Origin: Siphonodentalium dalli
Lineage: Eukaryota; Mollusca; Scaphopoda; Gadilida; Siphonodentaliidae
DNA length: 64,000 nt
Direction: 5' to 3'
Assembly (NCBI GenBank): GCA_032622095.1
Contig: CP136061.1
Location: forward strand, 65,105,127-65,169,126
Shown here: piece after piece, positions 1-12,097 of the stretch
How positions within the stretch are numbered: position 1 is the stretch's first letter
How the letters are laid out: every line of letters starts with the position of its first letter
The notes under the pieces: model-generated
Database searches by the model: none
The model's input: only the letters and a program-made list of their open reading frames with translations
What the model was told of the DNA's origin: nothing
Position numbers and translations under genes: made by a program

Positions 1-218
1 AAATTTCAAGCGAGTTCTATAAAAGACTAGTTTTGTAATCTTGTGGGTTTTGAAACCTGAATGTACCTTTAAACCATTGAATTGATTCAGAAGTGCAGTC
101 GGCTTAATGAATATGCATGTAAATGTACAAGTCGTAGAGATAGGTGGCGGAGCAGGGTCTCCACCCCCCTTCAACCTCAACTGACACCAGAACAAATTGG
201 ATAATGTTCCATTTAGAG
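1..218. repeat. 218-bp direct repeat, copy 1
   Basis: This stretch matches 4469-4686 almost base for base in the same orientation (a visible difference is 'aagactag' against 'aagtctag'). The copies diverge abruptly after 'ccatttagag'. Copy 1 starts at the window edge, so its true left end is unknown. The pair could be the terminal repeats of a non-coding LTR-type element or simply two copies of one interspersed repeat. The minus strand of copy 2 reads open through most of its length, but the peptide is not recognisable. Confidence 0.8.
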
Positions 219-980
219 TATTTTATAGTAGAGAAAAGGGTATATTTAATTATATTAGTTATATTATGTGATAATTTTCTTCGACTAGGACGTCTTGACC
301 GATTTTTAGAACCTCAAATTCCCAGCGAAATCCTTCCATTTAACTAAAAAACAGTCAAATCTGCATACATTACTTCTAAACTACTAACGACGGACTATTC
401 AAGGATGTCTGATGCAGTCTGTAATAAAGTGAAGCAAGAAATGTAAATGCCTTCATGCAGGAGCAGAGAACGAGCAATATGCCTTTGAGATAGAACTCCA
501 CGGAAATGTCAACTACAGCCGACAGAGAAGTGCTATCAGCAGGGTCACAGGAGTTAATTCAATCCCATTCCCCGACAAGATTCCTGCAAGATGAATTTTT
601 CTCCCGAGACGATGTTCAACAAAACAGCACATGTGCCAGTTTAGAGAAGAATACGGGACGATAATTGCCAGGCTTCTCAGTGAATACACGTAGCTTGTGA
701 GAGGGCACTGATTATGAACCCAGAGATGAGAAATACACAGAACCTGGTGGGAAGCACCTGGGGCCAATTTGATATAGAACACATGAATTAGGGAGTTCTT
801 TACAGGGATCTATTACAATCTGTGCCTCCAGTCACTATGATCAGTTTCAGATTATCCTTGTTAGTTCTAACTAATGGTAACATAAAGCACTTGCATCTCA
901 GACTCTTGAGACCTGTCTGTATTGTATGTCATAATTTTCACCAGATTTCATTTTTCTGGCAGGAATTTAGACTATGTACT
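219..980. other. no recognisable feature
   Basis: AT-rich sequence between the direct repeat and a family K repeat. I see no coding signal, no splice-site pair and no terminal repeat here. On the NAV model it is intron. Confidence 0.5.
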
Positions 981-1441
981 TTAAAGGTACTCAATCTGAT
1001 CAGAAGGTCCTGATATCATCAAGATACAACAACAACATTTCTTCAAAATACCCTTTTGTTATCAGGATCGATTAATTGCAACAAAATAATGCTAACAACT
1101 GTCAACTATGGTATAAAATTTCCCAAAACGTGTTTTTTAACAACATTTTGTTCAATGAAATAATGCCATATTATCACTTGAGTATCACGAAATTTGGCCG
1201 TATTACCACTTGATTTTAGAGTTATCCATCTTCATCCGCAATTTTGTCCAAGACCATCCATTTGTATTAATTTTTTGGGCCACAAATAATTGCTCATCTC
1301 AAGAAATAACAAACTTCAAAAATCAATATCTGATCACTGAGCTTTGATGGGTGGGTTCCTCGACTCGATTCAAATATTTTTTACCCCTGAAGCCAAAGAA
1401 ATAGTAATTTAGGAGCGTAAATTCGGATAATGCATCTTTAA
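981..1441 (+). repeat. family K repeat, copy 1
   Basis: It begins 'ttaaaggtactcaatc' and ends 'ggataatgcatctttaa'. It aligns in the same orientation with 26884-27235, sharing long blocks such as 'ttgattttagagttatcc', 'gtgggttcctcgactc' and 'ccaaagaaatagtaa'. Copy 1 is about 110 bp longer because of extra sequence near 1060-1195. Both ends read as TTAAAG in inverted orientation, which suggests a short inverted terminal repeat. The class is unassigned. Confidence 0.7.
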
Positions 1442-1653
1442 CCATTTCTTTACTAAATGGATTCTCCCAATCATCTATAAAAGTATACATTGGTATGGTC
1501 TATTATTCATTTGGAGGTGCAGGACGACAGAAAGACAAATTGGTAATACTAAGTGCAGAAGGATTCATATTCAATGGTAGGCCTTTGTTGAACTAACTAT
1601 CTGAACATTTCATAAGGGTACAACTCTTCAATGAGTATTTCGTAATAAAAGGG
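1442..1653. mobile_element. family D TTAA miniature element (D1)
   Basis: Flanked by TTAA at 1438-1441 and 1654-1657. The left part reads 'actaaatggattctccca' then 'tataaaagtatacattgg'. The right part reads 'atgagtatttcgtaataaaa' then 'gggttaa'. These two blocks identify family D throughout the window. TTAA target sites and CCCTTT-like ends are the hallmark of piggyBac-superfamily mobilisation. The left TTAA is also the end of family K copy 1, so D1 probably inserted into that end. No coding capacity. Confidence 0.7.
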
Positions 1654-2371
1654 TTAATAGCTAGAATGCAAGGTGCATCTGAATCGAGAATATTCTACTC
1701 AAAGATCTGCAGATGGTGGTGGTGTATCTACTCTTGATAACAGAATACTTGCAGATGGATAGTAATTTGAATCGCATTCAATCATTTACAGGGACCTTCC
1801 GATATAAATAAAATTAAACAACATGAATAAATTTGACTCCATAGTGTTTCTCTGCCTGTTGTATGCTTATATCAAAAGGGTATTTTAACAAAAATAGACC
1901 ATTTCTGTACATACTTTTACATCTGCATGGGAGAATCGAGTAATGAGTCACAGGAGATATAGTTAGATAGCTGGCTGAAAAAAGTAAATTAAAAAAACTT
2001 CCAGCTCATTTTAGGTTGCGAAAGAAACAAATACATGGACATAATTTCTACACCATGGGCCCTAACCCAAATCGGTGTGAAAACAATTGGTGTTAAATAA
2101 TGCTATCCCACATCCAAGGGCATCACAATAAACTACAATAATCAGTGAGGCTAACATATAGCCCTATACATGTACCACACCATCCAAAATATCCACGTAA
2201 CCTTCCTGGAATAATGGATCTGAGAGTGAAACCACTACGATTCAGATAACCATAGGCATTCTCAACATGGATCCGGATAACATCACACCTTCCCATAAAC
2301 CACCGGATATTTAATGAATTTACATCCCTCATATGCTTATATCACTTGGCTTGAACAAGAAGGGCTTTTAA
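1654..2371. other. no recognisable feature
   Basis: Apart from the TTAA target at 1654-1657 I see no repeat end, exon or coding frame that I can support. Confidence 0.45.
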
Positions 2372-2625
2372 CCTTCCATGACAGGAGCATCCTGACATTT
2401 TGCGAAAACACTGTGCCAATGCATTCTCTTATATATGTGAGTCTCCCATAGGGAGCCTCACATATATAATCGAATACATTGGCCTAACAATATTTATCTT
2501 GACCTTGTAAGCCAGTGCATTCTCTTATATATGCAAGGCTCGCTATGGGAGATTCGCATATATAAGAGAATGCACTGGCACATGATATTTAATGCTGCAC
2601 CAGCACAGTTCCCATCATGAAAGGT
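2372..2625. mobile_element. family B TTAA hairpin element (B1)
   Basis: TTAA at 2368-2371 and 2626-2629 flanks ends reading CCTTCCATGACAGGAGC and, inverted, CCTTTCATGATGGGAAC. Inside are two hairpins whose arms contain 'attctcttatatatg' and 'catatataagagaatg' (about 2420-2480 and 2514-2580). They are separated by a linker reading 'cctaacaatatttatc' and 'ttgaccttgtaagcc'. The same order (end, hairpin, linker, hairpin, end) recurs in other family B copies. It is a non-autonomous piggyBac-like element with no open frame. Confidence 0.8.
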
Positions 2626-4468
2626 TTAAGTCGCCTCTTCATAATCTGTAGCTATTACCCATTTTCCTTTTATGGCCTTTCAAGAGTTAAAATGTTAATT
2701 AAATTTTCTGTAAATTTCTCAGAAATGACACCAGATGATTTTGAGAAGTAAATACAAAGTGTGATTTATGATGTTGAATGAAGCGTAAAAGGATCAGGGT
2801 ATAGCTGATCACCTGGCCCTGCGAGCTGTCACCACGCACTTTGAGCGAGAGCCATTATGGAACAATGAGCCATGTGCCGGCACACGTCCGATTTAAGCTC
2901 GAATGTAGATCCTGCTTGCTTTCACAACAATGGATGCTACAGACCAAATGACGTTATCAGTTGGAAATAATTGGTGTATGTTTCTGTATCATTGCTGAAT
3001 AACAATATTCCCTCGTGCATGGAGCCTGCATCCAGCATGTCAGCAGCACTCTAGGATTCAAAATAATTGGACACTCACATCTTTATAGTTTGGCCACCAT
3101 CGACTATTTTGTAATAGAACTGCCTGACAGCTTAGAATATTAGTTGGGTTTATGTTATAGCTTTTAATGACTTCATGGGGTTTCAGAACCATATATGGCT
3201 GACAAATGTCAATGATAAATATTGGTTATTAACCCTTCGATAACTGAATCCTCATGAGTAGTTACTTTATTCCCAATGTTTCATTTATATTAATATTCAG
3301 CTAATAAGCTCAAACTGAGCCATGGCTACAAGTGTTCCAAGGTCTATTTTCATATTTTCCACTCATCAATTTATAAACTTCATAAGGCCAAGATTTCTCA
3401 TCGTCTGCCGGCATTTCCTCACAGCAATCAGATATGTTTGATATTTTGCCGACTTGCAAGCCTGATTGCTCAAGTGTGCGGAGTATGCGAGCCAGATTGC
3501 TTAGCCAATAGGATGGAAACAAAGAAATTAGGCTTCCCTCAATGTGTAAAATATACCTGATGTGTCATGTAGGCGATCAGCATGTGATAGTATGTCACAT
3601 GATAGCAGACTGGAAATAATACAAGTCGCAGAGTGAGAGTGCTAAGCCAGATTGCTCAAGTGTGGGATGGCCTATAGCATAATACATGCAGGTAAGCCTG
3701 GAACTCTGAACACATCTTCACAATAAACATTATCAAGATACTATTCAGACCAACACGCCCCAATATACATTACTGCTACTGAATAGTAATAGCCTTGTAT
3801 ACCATCAATAAGTTCCTATGGTGTAATAGTGTCTCTTCCCATTGAGCCAATGTATCACGCTATTGAGAGCTTGGCTGGCAATAATGCCGCAATATACAGC
3901 TAGCTACTGGGAGATAATACCCCGAGCGTAGGCACCTACACCTAGACCGAGACGGAATAATTCGATTACAAAAGCTGTGTCAGGATGCACACCATAAAGC
4001 CATTAATCCACCGCGGGGAAGGCATGACTCAGACACACACAAGGAAAATCCAAGAAATGGCTGTGGGCAAAACAAATGTAGTGACAGGAAAAAAATACGG
4101 AAGACGCAGATACTCTGATAGCACACGTAAACAGAGACAGTCTATCAGAGATTATATGTAGAGATGCAATACAATTCAATATGTTCATGCCCCACTCAGA
4201 ATCACACTCTTGATATTAAATTGTATGCACATTTTAGTGGAATATTATTGTTCGCAAACCAGCGCAAACAGGAAAATTCCCCAGCACCATTTCAAAATCA
4301 GACAAGATATATTCCATGTTCCTTTAAGGTTCTGACTCCAGAGTATTAATACCATTATTCTTTGAGGACCTATGTATTAAATCAGAAATATCACCTGATG
4401 CCAAATATAAAATAAATATAATCTAATTTCAGGCACAACATTTTGGAGAGAAATATCAAGATTTTCAT
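2626..4468. other. no recognisable feature
   Basis: A long stretch with no supportable exon or terminal repeat. A short local similarity is visible ('gccagattgcttagcc' near 3490 and 'aagccagattgctcaag' near 3645) but it is too small to classify. Confidence 0.45.
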
Positions 4469-4686
4469 AAATTTCAAGCGAGTTCTATAAAAGTCTAGTT
4501 TTGTAATCTTGTGGGTTTTGAAACCTGAATGTACCTTTAAACCATTGAATTGATTCAGAAGTGCAGTCGGCTTAATGAATATGCATGTAAATGTACAAGT
4601 CGTAGAGATAGGTGGCGGAGCAGGGTCTCCACCCCCCTTCAACCTCAACTGACACCAGAACAAATTGGATAATGTTCCATTTAGAG
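4469..4686. repeat. 218-bp direct repeat, copy 2
   Basis: Same-orientation copy of 1-218, starting 'aaatttcaagcgagttc' and ending 'ccatttagag'. The 4250 bases between the copies show no gag-pol-like reading frames, which argues against an intact retroelement. Similarity stops sharply at 4686, where the sequence runs into a C-rich segment ('caatgcccccttgcccatta'). Confidence 0.8.
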
Positions 4687-6244
4687 GATTATGAGCACCC
4701 CAATGCCCCCTTGCCCATTATTGGTTACGCCACACCTGCATAGCCTGCCTGCTCCATAGTTCCTGATTATTAGGTTTGCAATGCAAATTTTTCGCACTTA
4801 GAAGATAACACTATGAACCATGATGGAGTCTATTCATTCTAAACAAATGTGTCCAAATTAGGAAGATGATACTCGTGACATAAATACTAGTCTTGTTGAT
4901 AATATAGAGTGTAAAGAATTCAATCTACAAAAATCAACTTGAACGTTAAGATAGTATTATAACACTGAACTATTAACATTCATATAGTATTATAATACTG
5001 AACTATTAAGTGCCCTTATCGGTAGGAAATGGCTTTTTAATGCTAATAGCATGAATATTATACTCTAAATGATTGTAGCTGAGGATTTACTAACAATATG
5101 TTACATCCGATTCAGTTAATAATGGGTAGATATGCATCTTCACGTCCATAGATAACAATACCCAATACCTATATATCTATGCTCCGTTTGTTCATGCCCG
5201 AGTCGTCGTTCAGGACAGTGCATAGCTGAGACGTTCATCACTATTGGGTGACAATGGAGAGGATGCAGGTTGACAAATGATCGGTTTCCTGTTAAATATC
5301 TGGTCGACTCGTCACCTCGGTGCAATGTGAATTCGACCGTGCACCGACTGTTACTTGCGCTTTGCTGTTTGTCTAATGGGGCATTTCTTGGCAAGGTGTG
5401 AACAAATGCTCATATAAAACATAAGATCGCCAAACAAATGCATATTGTTTGTTCAGGTGTGTTGCAGACAGATACAAAAGAAGTGGTTGTTATTAGATAA
5501 GTAGCACTTGAAACAGCACAAAACATATAGCCTGCCCTATCAGAAGAATCTGATATAAATTCTCAGACAAAATTCTGCATGTTGCAAAACATTTTTAAGT
5601 AAGATAAAAGGTGATAACTCCACAAAAAAAGTCAGACGGACCTCATAATCGTAGGTGCACAGGTTCCCATCGTACTAAATATCTGTGCAAGGTAAAAAAT
5701 AATTACCAGAAAAATGTAGGAATAAAAATTCGGATAAGTTGCGTCTATGGACAGTCACATGGACACACAAGCCAATTCCTATACCCCCCATAACTCGTTA
5801 TGGGGGAGGGGGGTATAATGTATGTTTTCCTGTTTGTTAGCAAACTTTGTGATACTTCAGTGTGGGCTGGTGATTCAAAACTCAACCATTAATAGGCATT
5901 CACACTCATTCCATAATCTAATGGCTGAGAAAACAAAATTGCAGGTCTGTGTATATATAATGCAACAAAGCACCCAATGAAGCATGCCAGCCGCCATGAT
6001 GGCCTAGACAACTATGATGCAAAGCTGCACAACTTAGAATGTGTAATGATTGTGTTGCGGAGAGAACTGAAGACAATTGATACATGAGTTTATTATGGTT
6101 GTCTGCTCTGTGCTTCCCTCCAATGACATGGAACATGAGTTAACCTCTAATCGTTGTTGTGTCTGAATGTCTCATTTCATTATGTGGCAGGCTTGATGAG
6201 AGAGCAAAAAGTAAATGGATGTCTGAACAAACAGTCAAACAATG
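4687..6244. other. no gene; one small GC-rich hairpin
   Basis: No exon or mobile element recognised. At 5781-5815 there is a compact inverted repeat, 'ataccccccataac' against 'gttatgggggaggggggtat', that could form a stable hairpin. Near 4950-5008 a 20-30 bp block ('atagtattataacactgaac' and a near copy) is repeated in tandem. Confidence 0.5.
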
Positions 6245-6246
6245 TA

Positions 6247-6459
6247 CAGTAATGCCCTAAATAATCGACTCCTTAACCACAGCAGAATTATGGGTAACTT
6301 TTCAGGATTTAGTCGGAAATATGGCTTGTTGCCATTCATCGGAAAGCTCTCAGTGAGAGCTTTCCGATGAATGGCAACAAGCCATATTTCCGACTAAATC
6401 CTGAAAAGTTACCCATAATTCTGCTGTGGTTAAGGAGTCGATTATTTAGGGCATTACTG
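6247..6459. mobile_element. family A palindromic element, TA target (A1)
   Basis: A 213-bp, almost perfect palindrome bounded by TA at 6245-6246 and 6460-6461. It starts CAGTAATGCCCTAAATAATC and ends with the reverse complement. Each arm is about 100 bases and the centre reads 'agctctcagtgagagct'. TA target duplication and CAGT termini fit a Tc1/mariner-type miniature element, though the class is inferred from the ends alone. An RNA copy from either strand would fold into one long hairpin. No coding capacity. Confidence 0.88.
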
Positions 6460-7251
6460 TACCAATATATGTCTTGTGGGTGCTTTCTCTTAATGTATAA
6501 TCATCACCAGGAAACACTTGGGAGTTAGAAAACAAAAAATAGACATTGACAGTTTGTTTTCTGATAACAATATTTTGGCTGGCATACATACTAGTAGTTG
6601 AAAACAAAGAGATTCTGTTTGTGCAACTGACACAACCAGACACATCGTTTATTGAGGGTGGTTGGAAACAATGTGTGAGCCCTTCCATCATGTCTCAGTT
6701 GATAGCAGGGACATTGGGTAGGTTTAGTTTGAAATCTTCAAACTACAAGTAATATCAGACTATACTATTCATCACAGTGTGGCCGGAGAACGTGGCCAAT
6801 AATAAAACAACTGTAGCCTATTGATAAACTCTGCACAATACCAAGTGTGAACTGTTATGCACAAGTAGCACTTATTTAATGCTTACTTTAGTATGGTATG
6901 TCTCGTGTTTCACTGACAACTAACAAACTCTCTGTTTTGAGGCAAAGACTTTGTTTGGAAATAGAACATAGCTAGATAATAATTTCTCATATCGGGCACA
7001 GATAATTTAGAAGTTTTTCAATCTAAACTTCTCTAGTGTTCAGGGGAACTCTTTGTAATATATCTGCACAGTTCCATCCATATAGTGACTTGGCAGATGA
7101 CAATAATCCTGGATAAAAGTTACGCTTATAATTTCATGCTGAAACACTAATTTTGGTTTAACCTGATCAGAGAATGCAACAGGAGAACATAGTAATAACT
7201 TACCAATGAATCCTTTCATTCAATCAAAAATGTATTGAAGCATCCTACAAG
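6460..7251. other. no recognisable feature
   Basis: No supportable exon or mobile element. Small open frames occur on both strands but none resembles a known family. Confidence 0.45.
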
Positions 7252-7538
7252 ATTACTAAATTTCAGTGCAGTACTACAGAGCTTCCACATATAAAGAGTA
7301 GCCTGACTTACTTAATGTCATAACAACCAGATATATTAGAAGTTCTTAAGTATATCAAAGGCAGTACATCTGTTGACCCTATCATAATGGATCCTCATCA
7401 GAACCTACCATCCCAGTGATGGGGCAGGAGATAGGGCCATTAACATACAATAAACACAGGTATCCTCTTAGTTATCTGCCAACATTTGCTCTTCAGAAGA
7501 ACACAGCACTTTAGTTCACAGTTAGATAGTATTTCATC
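7252..7538 (+). repeat. family G direct repeat, copy 1
   Basis: About 287 bp that recurs at 7910-8202 in the same orientation. Shared blocks include 'atgtcataacaaccag', 'taatggatcctcatca', 'ggggcaggagatagggccat' and 'acatacaataaacacagg'. Point differences and small indels are scattered through the alignment, so the duplication is not recent. No coding signal. Confidence 0.8.
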
Positions 7539-7909
7539 GATAAGGTCCCTAGTTTTTTTCTAATCTAAAAAGCATTGTGATAAGGTTGAATTCGGTTGAA
7601 TTTCTTCAAAAACTTGGGGAAACAATCTTAACATTTTAACGCTATTAAAGGCAGGTGTTTTGAGCATGGTGGAGAGCTAGGATTGTGTCTATGTGTAGGT
7701 GAAAATTCAAATGGGTACATCCTCCCAACGAAGACCATCTAGCCACATACCTGGTAGTGGCTGGTAATTGACTTAGAATGCAAGTTTGGTTTAACCAATT
7801 ATACAAAATCAGAATTGGCCTCTGACAATTGCGAACACTTAACCAATATGTTAAACAAAATCAATTCATTTTGGATGAATTTATTATTTTATTAAAAAGT
7901 TCTCAAATT

Positions 7910-8202
7910 ATTACTAAATGTATGTGTAGTACTATAGAGATTATGCACACACAAGGATAGCATGACTTACAAAATGTCATAACAACCAGAGAGATAAGTA
8001 ATTCATAAGTATATCAAAGGGAGTAAACCTGTTGACCCTATTATAATGGATCCTCATCACAACTTACCATCCCAGTGGTGGGGCAGGAGATAGGGCCATT
8101 AACATACAATAAACACAGGCATCCTCTTTAGTAATCTGCAAACATCTGCTCTTCAGAGGAACATCACAGCACTTTATTTCACAGTTAGAGACATTTCAGT
8201 CC
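7910..8202 (+). repeat. family G direct repeat, copy 2
   Basis: Second copy of the 7252-7538 unit, separated from it by about 370 bases that are not shared. Whether this is a dispersed tandem duplication or two insertions of one element cannot be decided from two copies. Confidence 0.8.
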
Positions 8203-9134
8203 ATATTAAACCAAGTGATGTATAGCTTTTATAATTACCTCCCTTTGAGAGTGAGTACAGATTTGTCTACCTTGAGTTACCTTGAACAGGGGTTTATGGG
8301 ATTCAGCTGTGCTGATTAAGGTTTGATGCCTACCAGGGGGGCTGTTGTTATAAGCAGTGCAGGGGCTTAGCAGATCTTATGTCAAACATTGCATCTTGAT
8401 CAATGTACAGGGAAGATACCACCATTGAGGTTGTATTGTAACTGATAGACCAAAAATATTAAGATTTGGCCAGCTGAGTTCAAAGAATTTAAATTAATGG
8501 ATTGTTAATCAGTTCCAACCATCCCAATTTCATTATCCATCAAGTGCACAGGTCATTCGATTAGCCTAAATTCAATGCATTTACCAATTTCCTTTAAAGG
8601 GGTATTGTGCACAAAAACTAGCCATTTATGGGACCATCTCCTTTTATACTCAACAGAATATATATATACACTTGAGGTCATCATTGATTTGAGTTATTTT
8701 CCGATTGCAGGAGAAACAAGCATCATGGGTATTCAGGGACTCCCACTGTGACACAAGCAGTTAATTTTGATCAGATCTGTAGCCATATTGCAGGATCAAC
8801 AGAACCAGCTGGAATTCTATGGGGTCCCACCATGCCACAGATAACAGTTAATCAGAGTAAATCTCAAGGAATCATAAACTACTAGCACCAGCAACAGAGC
8901 ATCAAAACAAACAGACAACAGAAAATAAAAAATAACTCATCAATCAGTTGGTTCATTTGGTTTCTTAGGTTTTATGATGGTTTCAGTGGAACTAGGCTAT
9001 ATCTTGACTGCATTTTTAGAAGGTTACTTTCACTGGTAAAACACAATCCACCAACTGAACCGTAGTGGGCAACCAACAAACTTACCCAGATACACAAATA
9101 ATGCCCAAATACACAAATAAGGTTATCTGGCCTT
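8203..9134. other. no recognisable feature
   Basis: AT-rich sequence up to the PB-1 boundary. No exon or repeat end that I can support. Confidence 0.45.
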
Positions 9135-9160
9135 TTAACCCTTTCAGTGCCAAGTCCGAT

Positions 9161-9342
9161 TTTTGTATCAACCCATATTTCCTTGATCATTTTTCAAATT
9201 TATTGATTATAATAATGTGATACATTTTGATGGAAAGAGCTCTTAGAGCTCTTTCCATCTTAGAGCTCTTTCCATCAATGTATAACATTATTATAATCAA
9301 TAAATTTGAAAAATGATCAAGGAAATATTGGTTGATACAACG
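9161..9342. repeat. foldback inside PB-1
   Basis: Two arms of about 85 bases: 'tttgtatcaacccatatttc' onward and its inverse near 9320-9342 ('attggttgatacaa'). The centre is three copies of a GAGCTCTTTCCATC-type block. The fold is near perfect and could extrude as a cruciform or be transcribed as a hairpin. Confidence 0.8.
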
Positions 9343-9964
9343 AGAGGCCAATCACGATCGGCAGATGTTTAACCCATCCCTTGGCGATAGTAAATTGTTA
9401 AGATCAGAATCATAATCTTTTAATGTTGAATTATAGAGTATACTGTTATGATCTAAAGTAGTATATGACAAATGTACATAATAACCAGTAATAACACAAA
9501 TTATTGGAATGTATGAGTCAATATAGAAGGGTTAATATAACATCTAAACTCTAGAGCCTGTCACCACTATCATAGTGTGAGCAGTTCTATTCATGTTGTT
9601 GCAAATTGCCATGTGAGATATCAAAATAATATAATTATTTATTTAATGGAAAAGGTTAAAAGACATGGAATGGGTAAAAGGGGTTAAATCACCTATCTCT
9701 GCCCTGTTTGATCCAATGTAGTCCCATCATCCAAGGACTTAGAGAGCTCCATTGGTCTAGTTAAATAAATTCACCTGGCTAAGTTGTGGTTAAAAAGATA
9801 GCTAAATCAATTTATCCAATAATTCACTGTGTCTCTTATACAGACCTAACATATGAGGGCTATAAATAACTCTCAAAGCAATAAACTATATTGTCTTTTA
9901 TCTTGCTCACAGAGAAGCAGGTATTCATTAATTGTAAGTTACTTGGGTTATAATCTGGATAATT

Positions 9965-10560
9965 CTTAGTTTAAAAAGGGCCATATCTCTGGTATAACAA
10001 ATTGGATCTAACCCATATTCAAACTCGTTCTGTATTTTGAGTTGAGAAACTCACATACCAAATTTGGTTCCTATCAGATGAAAAATGGTTGATTTATCGA
10101 AGTACATGTATGTGTGAATCATATGTCAAAGGACCATAACACCATTAAAAAAAATCCGATCAAACCCATATTCGAAATCAATCTGTATGTTGGTCTGAGA
10201 AACTCATACACCAAATTTGGTTCCAATCAGATAAAAAATGTTTGAGTTATGGCAGAATTCATGAATTCTAAGTCGAAAAAGGGCCATAACTCCGTAAAAA
10301 AAACTCCGATCAAACCCATATTCGAACTCGATCTGTATTTTGGGTCGAGAAACTCACATACCAAATTTGGTTCCGATCAGATAAAAAATGTTTGAGTTAT
10401 GGCAGAATGCGTGAATTCTAAGTCGAAAAAGGGCCATAACTCTGTCAAAAAAAGTCGGATCAAACCCATATTCGAACTCGATCTGTATTTTGGGCTGAAA
10501 ACCCCATATACAAAATTTGGTTTTGATCAGGTAAAAAATGTTTGAGTTATCGCATTACAC
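9965..10560 (+). repeat. tandem units of about 151 bp, four copies
   Basis: The landmark 'gggccata' (or 'ggaccata') recurs at about 9978, 10130, 10281 and 10431, giving a period of 150-152 bases. Each unit continues with 'aaacccatattcgaactcg', 'ctgtattttg', 'ataccaaatttggttcc' and 'aaaatgtttgagttat'. Divergence is lowest between the last units. A diverged relative of the same architecture lies at 53036-53240. Confidence 0.85.
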
Positions 10561-10564
10561 GTAA

Positions 10565-10624
10565 AGTGTCTACGGACGGACAGACAGACAGACGGACGGA
10601 CAGACGGACGGACGGACGGACGCA
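10565..10624 (+). repeat. GGAC/GACA simple repeat
   Basis: Short-period 'gacggacagacagacagacg' type repeat directly after the last 151-bp unit. The same coupling of unit and GGAC tract is seen in diverged form near 53185-53200. Open frames read through it on the minus strand are repeat artefacts. Confidence 0.85.
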
Positions 10625-10714
10625 CGACGAGTGGTCAATCCGGACAACGACACTATGTTTACCATACATGGTATGGGTAAACATAAAAATGGGACTTGGC
10701 ACTGAAAGGGTTAA

Positions 10715-11812
10715 TAGGTGAATACAAATCTGCAGTTTTTGAGAATCACAACTAGCTTCATCACAAGTGGACAGAATATGAAGGCCTATTACCTCTTCAC
10801 TGTCGAGTGACATCATGACGTCATGTGCTGGACCATTGATGCTGGTCATTTTCCAGTGGCCAAATATAATAGGAATATAGTGAAAACCCTGAAAATTATT
10901 CCATGAATATCCTGAAATATCATACATTGTTCAGAACATCAAGATACAGTGGTTCTGATTGACTGATATGAATGTGACTGCCTGCTAATGTGCTAGAGTA
11001 GGCCTCTGCTCAGCACAAACATATAGCACTCAGTGTGACATGTGCCAGTAGCTCATATGCATGCATCAAGCTATGTAAATTCATCTGATTTTACGCCAAT
11101 ACACCTGGGCGACTGACCATTCAGTCCTGGTGAGATTGGATATACATGTTAAGAAGCTTATAAAAACCAAACCCTTCACACAGAATGTGAGCCCGAATCA
11201 TGGCAATCCAGGATGGAACTCAACAGCATGGTGTCCCGGGGTGGATACTTTGATCCCCTGCTCAACAGCAGACAGTTTGCAACATAACTCATAGAAAATC
11301 AATGGATGAGTAAAGCTGGCCTGGGCATAAATAAGTCTGGAGACCGGATTAGTTATTGGAGGGGGAGCAGGTGATGTCCTATCTCCAGGATGAGATATAG
11401 TATAGGTTTGTCTCTCCTGAATTGTTTATCTAGAAGTCTTAGAATTTCAAATCACTGCTCTTATCTATTGTCTGCAGGATGGTCCCCTGATAGTTCAGGG
11501 ACACCATGAATTATAATGATGACCTGTTTTTCGTTAGTTGAAGACTTCTTTCAAAACATTATTTCCATCGTAAAGTTATTTACCCAATCAGACAAAAACA
11601 GAATCAGAAGCAAGAAAACGGGTTACATTTTTAAGATGTCATGCCAAAAACAACTGTTATAGTCAAGTCAGGAATCTCAAAATTGTGATGCTTGATAAAA
11701 CAAGTTTGTTACTCCTCTCTCTCCCCTTTATGTGTCTCTTTGAGTGATTATGGTACTCTGCAGCATTATTATCCCCTAGAGCAAGTACAGGATGGGCAAT
11801 CACCAGTCTCTC
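10715..11812. other. no recognisable feature
   Basis: Sequence between PB-1 and PB-2. No exon or repeat boundary that I can support. Confidence 0.45.
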
Positions 11813-11816
11813 TTAA

Positions 11817-12093
11817 CCCTTTGAGTGCCAGGTCCGATTTTTGTATCAACCCATATACCCTGTGCCAATGCATTCTTTTATATATGCAAGTCGACCATAG
11901 GTCGCCTCGCATATATAAGAGAATGCATTCGCCTAACAATTTTTCATCATTTGTTATTATTTTTTACAATTTTTTACAATTTTAATAATTTTTTAAAAAT
12001 CTAAAAAAAAAAAAAAAAGTTTTTTATTTTTTAGGGCCGATTTTACACATTGTAAATTAGGGCCGATGAGATCGGCCCGTGGCACTCAAAGGG
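11817..12093. mobile_element. PB-2: TTAA element with hairpin module
   Basis: TTAA at 11813-11816 and 12094-12097 flanks ends reading CCCTTTGAGTGCCAGGTCC and, inverted, CCCTTTGAGTGCCACGGGCC. Inside is one hairpin (about 11868-11930) of the 'cttttatatatgcaag' / 'cgcatatataagagaatg' type, then an AT-rich linker with a poly-A run. The hairpin loop is the 'gtcgaccataggtcgcc' version. No coding capacity. The nearest relative in the window is PB-3. Confidence 0.85.
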
Positions 12094-12097
12094 TTAA

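Larger units (their letters stand above)
9139..10710. mobile_element. PB-1: 1.57-kb TTAA element with GGAC-repeat interior
   Basis: TTAA at 9135-9138 and 10711-10714 flanks 19-bp inverted ends reading CCCTTTCAGTGCCAAGTCC, perfect on both sides. This is the piggyBac signature (TTAA target, CCCTTT-type ends). The inside holds a foldback (9161-9342), AT-rich filler, four tandem units of about 151 bp and a GGAC-type simple repeat. There is no transposase frame. The left subterminal block 'tttttgtatcaacccatat' is shared with PB-2, so the two are related. The element is a composite carrying repeats also seen outside this family. Confidence 0.82.

Noticed and set aside
10547-10927. Minus-strand frame of 126 codons over the GGAC repeat
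   Set aside because: Its C terminus is translated simple repeat and the rest crosses the PB-1 end. No domain recognised.
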